Part shown: positions 1 through 12,300 of the stretch, one piece after another
How positions within the stretch are numbered: position 1 is the first letter of the stretch
Layout of the letters: every line of letters begins with the position of its first letter
NCBI GenBank assembly: GCA_026874595.1
Contig: CM049306.1
Span: 91,400,642 to 91,464,641, forward strand
Length of the DNA stretch: 64,000 nt
Direction: 5' to 3'
Source of the DNA: Sipunculus nudus
Lineage: Eukaryota; Annelida; Sipuncula; Golfingiida; Sipunculidae
Notes under the pieces: model-generated
The model's input: only the letters and a program-made list of their open reading frames with translations
What the model was told of the DNA's origin: nothing
The model's database searches: none
Made by a program: the position numbers and the translations under genes

Positions 1-1225
1 CTTGAATCTGGGGATAAGAAAACATCAAACCTTAATAATAAATAAACTTATGCCTTCAGGAATAACATGTACAAATTATATCTCTCTCTCAAACAAAATA
101 AAGAAGAAACTCAAATCCCCCTCCCTAAAGAAATCAGACGCTCAGACATTTATTGTTCATTACCCGGGGGAGGTAAGAAAACACGCGCCTTAATAATACA
201 GAAATTGTGCCTTCAGAAAAAAATTAATGCAGATTATTTCCCACCCTTTCTCCAGATGTCGTTTCAATTCATGCTGGTAAGCACTGTGGGCCGGCCCTGA
301 CTACTGTTTCAACGGTAAAAAAAACTTAAAAATCAAAACTTGTTACATTTCAAAGAAACATCTCTTTATATTTCATATGCGTATGCATACAATAAATAGC
401 TTACTCAGTGATGTCCTAACTTCAAAAATCCCAAAATATTTGAACGGACTACATTACCACTTTCACTATACCTGTAACAATGCCGCTGGTGTATGTAAAA
501 GCCGCGGTTCATTGTGGGGGTCAGATTGTGAAGCCTATAACCCCTGAACGGCAAAGTCGAACTCTTGTTAGTCCGAGTTGCGCATTGTGACTCTATCCCT
601 TACTTAAGCAAAAAGTGAGAGAAACTAACGTCTCCCATCAAATAAATATCGCACGTATGTGATATCAAGGGCTGTATCAATATAACTATATATCGATCCG
701 AATCAATACACGACTTCTCTACGATATCCGAAATGCGTTGCATGCTGTATTGGTTGTATCGATTGATTGATAATGAATAGGGATATCCTTACTTTAAATA
801 TAGCCATGACGATAAATAAATCTTAATTCACTGTATATTTGTTGCCCTGGCTGTTAAGACCTGTTAATAAATGTTAATACGCATGCACGGCAGTACTTCC
901 ATGGAAGCAGCCGCATATCAGCGATAATAGGAGAATGATACTGACGTTCCTCTTTATTAATGAAACTGATGTTCATATCACTTGTTATTACCAGGTACAT
1001 TCATGTATATATCCTATTTCTATTTATATATATATGCATGTATGTCTGTATGTACATTCCGCGCTTTATTTACTGAGTCAATGTTCCCAAATAACTTCCG
1101 TATGTAACTGAGTATGAAATGGTAGATTCGAGAACGGATTATATTTTTAGCTTTCAATAACTTTTTTTTTCATTTTTACGCAAAAAATATATGAGCTTGT
1201 TTAAGGAACCGACTCCCACCACTCA

Positions 1226-1228
<3 letters not shown>

Positions 1229-1297
<69 letters not shown>
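1229..1297. repeat. TA dinucleotide microsatellite
   Basis: This is an almost uninterrupted TA run of about 69 bases. Open frames across it encode only alternating Tyr-Ile and are not genes. Confidence 0.95.
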
Positions 1298-1300
<3 letters not shown>

Positions 1301-3610
1301 TCTGTGACCTGAGCAGGGCACTTATTCGCTTTATGATGTATCATTTTATCTCTTATTTTTATATACGCAGCCTGCCAGTAAGTTACTCGGGTGTCAAATA
1401 TTTGGTTAAAGCCTAGAGACAAATCCTTTTCAAACAGGGTAGTGACTAATGGGATCATATTCACAGAAATAAAAAAAATTGTGGTATTACATGACATAAA
1501 AATAGAGCCTATGATCTTCTCGACAAAATGCAATAAAACAGTGTTTGTGGAAAGGGGGGGGGGATTCTTAAGGCTCAGAGAAGATACAGATATGGTAGTC
1601 TTGATTAGATAGAATTTGATAAATAATATTAACTGGTCTGTTTATTTATAAAGCTTAACCTGCTTTATTGCATAGCATACTAAATATGTTGTATGTTTAG
1701 ATAAAAAAAATAAAACATATAAAAACAAGGAAAAGAGCTTTTATAAAAAAGGGATATACAAAGAAAAATGAAACGTATCGTCAACTTACGGTATCGAATT
1801 AACTGTATTGTATACCAGAATACGTCTTGTACCAGAAGAGGCGGACCGATAGCAAGTCCTAGTGATATCTAGGGAAAGATCTTCTATATAGATCTTCAGT
1901 TATATTTCATCAGGATTGAGCGAGACTTTTCTTTATCCATTAATATCTTATAATTAAGTACCAGGGGCAGTTTACAGGGCTAATTTTTAGGGTTGTATCA
2001 ACAGGGAGGTTGTTAAATTCCCTGCTGGAATGCCAACAGCGCATAACAGTATAAAAGAAACATTCGATATCATTTTCTTAATCTTCTTTTTTTAGTATTA
2101 GTATTTTATAGTTTTAATATTATTTTACCGACTTTCGTATTTCTCTTTGACATCATAGCAATTTAACAAATCCATAGCACACAAATAAATATGAGGTAAC
2201 GTTAAAAGTATGCATGCGGGAGGTAATTTCATATCTGACTTCGTGCAACAAGGCGGCCTCTTAATCTATTTTAAAACTGCACAAATCCAAAAATTTTACA
2301 TAATTAACTACATGTACATAAACAAGGGCCAATTGCACATTAAAATATACCCTGCAACACTTTGTCTTGAAGGATTATAACATGCTAAAGAGCAAATCGT
2401 CCATACTTACTGTCAGACTCGAAATGCTCCTGCTTCTAATCAGTCGGACCAAAAAATCATATGACTAGCACTACGCAGCACTACATTTACTATTCTAATT
2501 TTATCTGGCATTCAAAGTCACGTTCCCTGTATTAATTAGTAACTTTGCTGACATATATGTGCCGCAGAGAAAACAAGGTCGCGCAGGTCTAGGATGTGGT
2601 ACTCCACTGATAACAAAAAGGGATAACTCCCGTTGCGCAGGGGCTGATCCTTTTTACGTTTGTATCGGGATATTTTTAAGCCCCAGCTGTGTTGTCTGAG
2701 GTTTTGTTTATCTTTATGTGACCTTGCTTTAAGATGCTAAGGACGACATGAACACGTTGAGAATAATCACTGAACAATGTGCTATTGCCTCCCTTGACAG
2801 ACAGGAATAATTATGCAGCATTATAAGAAGCATACGTACCAAACCAATTTGGATTTGTAATGTGGAATCTCATTGAAATATAATTAATTAACCGTTCCTT
2901 GCTCATTACCTCTGATGCTTTTAGTTCTGGTATTCTCCACCAGATGTCTGTGTCATCCTTGTAATGGTCAATTCAGCATTATGCTACAGGAATTCCTGAA
3001 TAAGTTCGGGGGGGGGGGGGGGGGTAGCCTGAACCTGTCCCCCACTGTGTCAAATTGCCCATCGCTGATATAGCGAATTATAGCGAAATATAGGATTACT
3101 TTTTGTGTAAGTAGGAACTCACCGCTCCTGATATTTTTATTCACAACAGCATCAGCAGGCTGGTGATATAGTGGTCAGCTCCGTTGGGCCGTACATGTGT
3201 CTCTCTGTCCGTAACCACTTCATAACATGTATTATCTCAAAAACGTTACTCACCTCCAATTTTAATTAACTTTGGAGGTGTATCTTATGGATCCCCTTAC
3301 TTGATCTAGATTTGGTCACACTTGCTTGGTTTTTATACTTTTTTAAATTTTTTAACGTAGGTCTTATAAATAGATGGATCGTATTATAGTACTGACATGA
3401 ACGTCGGTCCGCCCAATAACCATTAGTACGGCACTACAACTTACAAGTATTATGATTAATTTTCAGGACACTAACAAATGGCATGTATCAATAAAGTATC
3501 TCGCATGAGTTCGATTCTCTGCAATATCCAGGTATGTTACTAAAGTTAATATATAAGATACGTATCCCAATATTCATAAGTAAACTTTTTTTTTTTGGTG
3601 GGGGGGGGGG

Positions 3611-3760
3611 CTGAAATTGGATGTGGTAATTTGAAATCTATTTCCCATAACCCCCGGGGGTAATCTGAAATCGGTTTCAAGTTTCCGGGGCGGGGGGTAA
3701 TCTGAAATCTGGTAATCTGAAAACCCCCCGGTAATCTGAAATGGGGACAATCTGAAATCG
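3611..3760. repeat. Degenerate short tandem repeat (GGTAATCTGAAAT)
   Basis: The motif GGTAATCTGAAAT and close variants recur at irregular spacing, separated by poly-G or poly-C runs. The block follows a poly-G tract at 3600-3610. It looks like slippage-generated repeat rather than coding or regulatory sequence. Confidence 0.7.
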
Positions 3761-5517
3761 CTACATCGGGGCACCGAGAGTCACATGTTATTCAGATTGC
3801 AAATATTACACTTTGGCAGCAAGTTTTAACCATATGCCGTGCGTTTGGAATTTGTTTTTGCAAAATTCTATCTCGTATAAGGCCACACAACGAAATTGGT
3901 TGCCTCTACTGAAGACCCTCTGGTTTTTCATGGAATTTTATTAATGTGAACGATGATCAGCTTCTTGGCATAATGTTGCTACTTTGTGTTCTCGTCTCGA
4001 CTCCTTGAAACATTCTTAAAGGTAGGGGAAATGGACTAAATAGTGTGTTTATTATTAGCTCCAGATCGGCCCTCTGACATTATATGCACCATTTAAAAAA
4101 TCGAATTGAATATTTGTATGGGGGGGGGGGGGATTGTACATGATATTCTGTCTCGCCAAAAACATTAAAAAATATCAATAAAAAATCGCGTGCACTCACC
4201 ACTTACCAATCTAAGACTACGTAGAATAATTAATGTCTTTCGAGTGGCCTACCCACTGCGTTGTCCCTGGGGCAGTAGTCTTTTAATAAAAATAATTATC
4301 TCTTTTCAGACCCAGAGCCGCTTTTGACACAAAGAGGCGGTAGCTTGTGACATCTTTATGTACACACCCATGCATGGACACCTAGCTGGCCAGTCTCAAA
4401 TATGCCTAAATTATATAATACTATATTTTCACCTATGTACCGTAAGAGACTCACTCCACAGTCATCTACCCGCATCATTTGCCCCCGGCCAGGGCTCGCT
4501 CACTACATTCAGAACCTTGCTATTTGCCTGTTATATTTCAAACCCTGTTAAATGCATTTTCAACATAGTCATGACGTATCATTTTTCAGTTATTTCAAAC
4601 CGCCAGCCATTCACCGCTTTTCTTTGTTGTTGTTAATTTTATTTTATTTTTTTTTTGCTTTGGGATAGGTAAGCGCCAATTGGGCATGTTTGTCTGGATA
4701 TGTGCCGATATCTCGATACACTAGGTAATTTCTGATAAATTGCGCTGCGATAGACTGCGACATTTGCGAAAACCTCCCGCGTAATGTCCTCTTCACTATA
4801 GCCTTCGCCTTCGATTTCGCGCTAACGAAAACGGAACTTCAAGGGAATGAAACGCGCATATTGAAGGTGTAAGGCTCTAAACAAAGCAGGTGCTTTTAAA
4901 GGGGCGTATTCCAATATCTGACGTGTAGGAACTAATAATAATCCCACGAACCCCTCATTAAATAAGGGCAGAAAACAACTGGTATAGTTTGTTCGTTTTG
5001 TTTATATCCACATGTTTATAAAGTGGAGGCCCGCCAAATTAATCCAGACACATTCAACAAGGACATCTGGCGGCAATTCAGACAAATCAGAGTTTTGGAA
5101 AAGGCGTTATGAAACTAGGGACCTTACAACATTCGCATTTATGCAATCAACCAACATCAGTTAAATGGGGTTTCTGTTTGTCAATAGGGGTACATTGTTG
5201 TAGATAACGTGTAGATATACAAGCTTATACATTCTTCACGGAGGAATTATCTTTCTTTGCAGGAATTACCTACTTTTCATGAATATGTGCGAAGAATAAA
5301 CCAGAAGTCACATCAATCTACCGATAAAGCAGGTGAAGAGCTGGAATTAATTTTGATGTTGAGGGAGGAAGCGAGGTCCTGGTTAAAGAAGGATTAGATT
5401 GATCAAAACAAGATTTAAAAAATACATACACTCAAGGAAAGGGGAGGGTTAAAAAAGCGGATTAATGAACATTAATTTGTTCTTGAAAGAAATAAGAAAT
5501 AACTTTTCTGCAAAAAC

Positions 5518-5523
5518 TTTATT
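5518..5523 (-). terminator. Candidate polyadenylation signal of the lectin/VWD gene
   Basis: AATAAA on the minus strand, about 505 bases past the stop codon at 6028-6030. It is a clear AATAAA downstream of the stop and would give a 3' UTR of about 0.5 kb. It is based on the hexamer alone, so the true end could be elsewhere. Confidence 0.35.
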
Positions 5524-6027
5524 GGAGAAAATGAAATAAAAAGTGCAGTATGTGTGTGGTCAGTAAGTTTGAAGTGTGGCAATGATCATTAACTCTCTTA
5601 ACAGGTCAGTCGTTTCCCTCTTCCTTCCATCAGATGGCATATTTCCCCCTCTAACACAAAACAGTTAACCGAACTTTCAGAGTAAGCCCTGTTTCAGGCC
5701 ACATGAAGTACCTGCCGAGTCGTGTATCCAAGGCTACCTTTCCCCAGTAACAAGTATGTACATGAACGGGTGACGTCATTAAAATGCCATTTTGCCTTTA
5801 CTGCAGATTGTCTACAGAATATGATTATCGTTCCAGCGCTCATTATGGTATGTTTAAAATGGAACCACAAATGGCCTCAAAATTTCTGAGTAATGTAGGT
5901 CAGTAAATTCACCCATGCCTTGATCATAACACTCAATCATGATTGCCTTATGTGCTGTTAAAGAAATGAAAAGTGAAATGAAAGATTAAAAGTCCCACAG
6001 CGTGTTCTTGTTATCCTCTGGTTGTCT

Positions 6028-6278
6028 TCACTTCTGGCAGCCAGCTTTATCCTTCACCATACATTTCGACTGGTTTGGGCTGAAGTGCATTTCACCAAGG
6101 CATTCTTCCTGGAATGCGACGCCGTCTACGCATGTGTAGAACTGCGTACATGACCCAGGACTCGGAAAAGCACCATCTTTACGTGGGCAACTGAATTTGT
6201 CTTTAGCAAACACATCAGCCAGGGGTCGTATGTCCATCTGACGTTCATGAAGTTCTCTCCTCTTAACAACACACTTTT
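6028..6278 (-). CDS. Exon 9: basic linker and type-2 chitin-binding domain (CBM14), stop
   Basis: After acceptor GTTTGTTTCAG the exon reads EKCVVKRRELHERQMDIRP, a basic linker with one Cys. It then gives a CBM14/peritrophin-A domain with six Cys: FSCPRKDGAFPSPGSC, TQFYTCVDG, FQEECLGE, HFSPNQSKC and AGCQK. The aromatic FYTC and the F-S-P-N-Q-x-x-C end are typical for chitin-binding members. The stop TGA is at 6030-6028, three residues after the last Cys. Confidence 0.92.
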
Positions 6279-6305
6279 CTGAAACAAACATACACATCTA
6301 TAATA

Positions 6306-6365
<60 letters not shown>

Positions 6366-9300
6366 AATATATACCAAAATGTTAAGCACGTTTGAGAATC
6401 AATGCATCGTGTTATTACTCTGAGTTTTACGCCGTTGCCGGGATCGGCACCCAGGCGATCATCAGATAACTGACGTTGGACCCAGCTGTCTTTGTTACTT
6501 TCTCTTTGCACGGTTTGGTACTTTCAGGTGTCGGCATTTTGAAACTAATTCGGTGCACATATTTCATTAGATTATTGACTTAATTGTCGCTTTTGTGATG
6601 AAATATGTTGTATTTTTCCTCCATACAGAGGTTTCATTGATCCGAGGTGCGTTTCATAGTGCTAGAGCGTTGGATTAATTCCAAGGTAGTTGACTATTGT
6701 ATTTTCTTTCTCTTCGGGGTCCAAATGTGCTTCGAAAGTTGTGTGTGTGTGTGTGTTGTGGGATATGTGAAAGATACCACGGCGGTACAGGTCTTCTGGA
6801 TAGCTTCAAATAAGGTCTTTTTTTAATCTACATATTTTGAACTAGTATTTTTTTACATAATCTTGACATCGTGAATCTTCACTTTGTTGCTAGATATCAT
6901 TTTTTGTAAATATGCAATATATTACTATAGGACTCAAATGAAAGTATTTTTTGGTTAGTTAAACGGCAGGAGTAACATGAGTAGAACATTATGTGAAAAA
7001 AATTGTGCTTTATGCCGAACAGAGTTACAAGTAATGACACCATTGGCTTTCAAACTGTATTTTTCCCAAAAGCTATGCTAACAGTTTGTTGAAATTTGCA
7101 ATCTTTCAAATTATTTAAACTAAAAAGTGAAAAGTGAATGAAGAGTTTTATGTTCCCAATGAAAAAGTATTATCATGTGTATCTGTGAATGCGCGTTCAT
7201 CTGAATTCTCCTTTTATTTGCAAAATTTACTCACCATTTCCACTTCGCTTCGCCCAGTCAGCTGGCACCTTATGGCCTAACCTGGCACATTCATTGACGT
7301 AGTCCCTGAATATGTCACATATATCAGGGGTTGGCTGAGCGCAGCACATGTCAACGGCGCATGCGTTTCTGGCGTTGTAGTACCAAGGACAGCTACCAAA
7401 CCTGAGTCGGTCGTTCAAGACGTCACACTTCTGCGCATGATAACAGTTGGTTTTTCCACATGGTGACACATGCTCCTTGTGGCAGCTGATCAAACGAAGG
7501 AAATTAGAAGAAAGTGAGAAGATTTTAGTAAATAAAATGACAGACTTTATACGTTAAAAATAAATGTTATTATAATGCAGTCTTCTAATTTTCGTTAAAA
7601 CCTGGCGAATATTACCTTAGATTAACTATTAAAATATATATACTTGCTATAACCCATAATTATTATATATTTTATAAAACATCCTTTTATATATTTATGC
7701 TGTTTTTTTAATATTCGTTATATATACATAAATGTCTAGTTTGGGCGATGAGGCATTTTTTCCTCAGCTCATGGAGAGACCTAAAACCTTTTTACCAAAA
7801 TTCCAATCCACGCAAATGGCCTAATGGCATATGAGCATTGTAACATGTAAGTTGTGACAAGTTTAAGTAAAGGTGTTTTCTTTATTTGATTTCTAAAAAT
7901 ATTTGATATTATATTATTATTCTGGATAATGCACATGGAATTTTGTAAAATATTTTGCTTAAACCTTGGGATTGTTAGGATTATTTTCCTTGCTAATATC
8001 TGCACGCTGACATCGTTTTACAGATAAAACAGGTAAAGTTTATCAAAATAGTGTTTAGAATGGTCGTGACCTTGGCGACCTAAAGTATTTTTCATATTCT
8101 TAAATGTAACACTGATTTAAGTGTGATCGCTTTTAGTGGTTGGTGTATCAATGCGTCTCAGAACTACTAGTATAAAAAAGAACTTTGCAGGATCATACGG
8201 GCATGGGATGTGAAATACGTGGCGGCGATGGCAGGATCTTATTTCTGAACGAGCATCTGTAGCTGTGATTGAGCAGGGTTTTTCACCCTTGTCTGTAGTC
8301 GAGCCATTTTGTGAAAAAAAAAATTTCCCAGAGGGAAATTCAGAATTAATAGTTTTCAAAATGTAAAAAATGAAGGATTCAATAACTTAATTTCATAAAT
8401 GGACCTTGATAATTTGCACAGAAAAATCCATTGATTCACATTACAATTTTACATAAATTAAATAACATTAAAAGACACGAGGTTTTTTTAACATTTTCTG
8501 TATAACAGTCAATATGAGCCTGAAGCTTTGATTTCTGTTGGACAAATTCATGTCAACGTTTTGATGTAATGTTTAAATGAAACTTCCACCCTTTTCAGTC
8601 AGTGAATTAAACTAAATTTTCACACCATGGTTATTATTGACTGCAGAAATTAAAGCAAACTTGACCGAAACTGTCCATTTAATCTGGGAATCGAAGTTAC
8701 ATTTATAAAAATTAGAGCTGTTACAATGGAGTTTATGAGTAAAAACTGAAATTATGGTCCACAACCAACCAGAGCCAGCCAACCATTGACCGCTCTGCTA
8801 ACTGCACTCGTTCTGATGAATATTAATAGACTCATGTGTACCGGGCACTGAATAACGAACATATTGTTGAATACAGGTAAATTTATTCCGCCCCCCGCCC
8901 CCAAACACGCTGTACCAGCCGACGGGATAGCCTTGAATAGTCATAGGCAGGAACTTTGGATATTTTATAATGTTCAGTCCTTAATAAAGTGTAGTTAATC
9001 CAGGTCTGTAGATGGTAACTAGAAGATGGGTGTTCCTTTGGGTCACAATTTCAGGAGAAAACATACTGTCGCTCTGTATGATATTGTGTTATACATATTT
9101 GACGTGCCACTTCACATTTCAGCTAATTGGTTTTACAGACCCGTTAGCCAAAGACATCGGGTGCTCCGTAAGGTAGCAAGAAACATGGCATGTCGTGAAG
9201 AAACATGACATGTATCGCCTGAGGCCAGGTGCTCCTGCCTGGAATATAATGCAGTGGAAGTTCAAGGCCATAATAGGTATGCATTCAGTTGGCGCATATA

Positions 9301-12300
9301 AGCAACAGTGATGCCAAAATCGCAGAGTGTCTTGGACCGTATATGCTGGCTCCAGGGAACAAAAAGGACATAGAGAAAGAACAGCATATGGTATGGTTAT
9401 ACTTCAAATATACTTACAAATGGCCGTTCTTGTCTGGTTCCTGGTAACTCCAGCCAAGGTCAGTTTGGCTTGAAGTGGCGGTTCCGTTACGCAAGAAGAG
9501 GTCATTTGCCTGGTTTCCGTCGTAGTTTCCACACAGACCACACAGACCGTTGTTTCCTTGGAGACATTTATTCACGCTCACGATCACTGTCCCGTGTCTA
9601 TACAACGTGATCTTTACCAGCCCATCCTCGATGGACATACGCACGCTTTGGCCGTCTCTGGTGACGTGAACACCCTTCACGTTAGTGTATTTGGTGGAGT
9701 ACTCACGAACGCCATCCACCTTAAACAAATTTAACCGAATACGTCTTACCACCTCTGACACACTTAAATAGTCGAAATATATTTTGTGATATTCAAAACC
9801 AAATTTAAATAAGTGGAATTGGGATTATTCAACAATGAACGAAACCCTATTTTTTTTTAATGTATAACTTTCCTGATTATCTCATATGATTATGATACAT
9901 GTTAAGTTTTGATTTAAAGAGCAATTTGTAATTATTAATCAATTTTTATATCTGGTAACAGGCAAGTAGCCAAAAAACTTCTATAACAGATGTTTGCTAT
10001 CTAATTGTTTCAACGGCCTTGATCATTTGTTTTGACCTTCATTGACTAAAATCTTCGATTCGGCAAGCATATAAATTGATTTGTTCGTTTCGTTTGCAAA
10101 TAACTACATAATATCAATGGCACGATGAGATTACTTATCATTCACGCACGTTGATGAACTGTATACTCTGATCACGTGACCATTGTAGTGAAGCTCTATG
10201 GCCTGTGTCCAGGAGACATGAGGGTTTCCAAGGTGATCATTGATTTGCAAGATTTTGAACGGCGGGAGGGGAGAGGTCTCCTTACAACGCCCGGCAAGGA
10301 GAAATTTACATTTTCGACCTTTGTGTTCTGCGCCTTGGAAGTCGAAACGCTGGCGATCAAATGTGAGGTAATGTGGATCTCCAAATGCTTCACATGTTGC
10401 CCAGCTAACTAAAATATAGTATAAAATATAGTCGAAATCTTAAAAGAAGAAAAAATAGAAAAAAAAACAAAACCATTGAAAATGTACAAACATCTGTTTT
10501 TAATTCTTTGTGTAAGTACTACAGCAAACATTGTACCTTATATTGTTTAAAATGAATGGACGTAATTATTTTCCTAGTCATATTCGTGTCTCCTGGATAT
10601 ATGTCACTGTTTGAACAACATAAAAGTATCATTTATAAGAATTGAAAAATTAAGGAGAAACGTTTAATTATTTGTTCATTATTTTCTATTTTATTAACCA
10701 TTTTAGGACCATGCAAATATACTGAAGCATACATTTAAATTTACTTTTCAAAATGTCAAGGTATCGGATTATTGTTCTCTTCTAGTTTTATATTTTACCT
10801 TCCTGGTCAGACATGCATTCAAACATCCCTGGCGCAATTATCAGTTTCATGGCAACAGACATGCCAAATATTTATAACAATTGTTATTAATTTACAAATA
10901 ACACTATTACTGAAAATCCCTCCGATTGAAAATGTGCCCACGGTCTACTACGATGCACAATCCGAACTTGTTAATGTCAAAATTACCCTCTCCGAACCCC
11001 CCCCCCCCCCAACCATAAGAAGCAATCTATATTCTAATTAGGGATGCAAGTAATATAGGGGGTCCCTTTATTGTGGGATGCCCCAACCCATGTTTGCAAC
11101 TTATTCGGCCAAAGTCCCAAGATTCATATGCAAATTCATTTGAATTTACCTGAAAATTCCGTTCTTGTTGGCGTGAGTTACTCATGGCCGTGGTAAAAAG
11201 GAGTTTTTACATTGTTTACCTGCTGGGGGCATTTTGAATGAATAAATGTGGGGTTATTTGTTGTGAGACCTGAAGGGTTTGCTTTAGGACAGTTTAATTT
11301 CACTCACGCGGACAGTATTTGGTGTTACAGTGTCGAAATTCCTCTTTGAACCCTTCACATCGACCTCCGGTGGGATCTGCTTTCCATATGCGAGTACGGG
11401 ACTGTCTTCCGGTTCCACAAGTCTTGCTACATGCAGACCAGGGTTGCCAGGGACCCCAACGACAGTCACCTTTAGGAGATATCGCAGTAAAGGAAGCATA
11501 TCGCACTACACAGTGGGCACATGGTATAAAAAAGTAAACCACATACGACCACCTATTCACTCCTAATGTAGCGGTTATATACTGCAGTCGTTCAAGATCT
11601 CTTTCGTTTTAACCGCTGATTTATATAGCAAAAGAATCCCGGTGTCACTACCAGGCTCACACATGACTATTATTTGTAATCAGGTCGATGAGAGCGTGGT
11701 ATCACATTGTGCATTAAACTCTAAGTTTTAAATCTGCGACGTCCCGCTCTCGTTGGTCTGAATTCTGGCTTTTTGCCAACACTGGTGTCGATACCCCGAA
11801 ATACTCGCCAATCTGAGCAGACGTTAAAATAAAAAGAATACTGAACGACCGCTGTGTATAACCCCTACTTGAGGAGTGTAGCACCTGTCTCAATGTTATG
11901 AACATTCAGAGTGCGTCTCGTGTAAGTAACAGAGCCATCTGGGTATCACGAGAAGTACAAACGTACAATAATCATCCCGCATCAATGAGTTGATCCATGG
12001 GCATCAATAGGAATCAACTCTCACAACCTTCAAAATCCACCTATTTAATTTAAACAATATGATTATTAAACGCGTTAAGATATGGTGTACACAGACAAAC
12101 AATCATCAAAACAGGCAATTGGGGAAGAGTAAGGTGATACATTAAATATAACATACGTTTTTCTTGGGGGTTCCATGCTTGTAATGTAATCTACACAAAT
12201 TAATTGATTATTATATTTATTACTTATATCGAACAAAAAACGAGTAGACATTCGGCAAATAATATGGAAAATAATATAAAATGCCTTTGACTGTCGATGA

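Larger units (their letters stand above)
1..5517. other. Gene-poor AT-rich flank
   Basis: I see no exon here that I can support. Short open frames are interrupted and have no recognisable domain. The stretch holds a long TA microsatellite, poly-G runs near 3009-3024, 3600-3610 and 4121-4132, and a degenerate tandem block near 3611-3760. It lies downstream of the minus-strand gene that ends at 6028. Confidence 0.6.

Noticed and set aside
3160-3530. tRNA-like A box (TGATATAGTGGTCAG) and B box (GAGTTCGATTCTC)
   Set aside because: The boxes are about 340 bases apart with no tRNA fold between, so this could be two unrelated chance matches.
11221-11270. Extra 50-base exon between TSP1 and VWD
   Set aside because: Splice-like borders exist, but including it would break the phase 1 join that the VWD exon needs.
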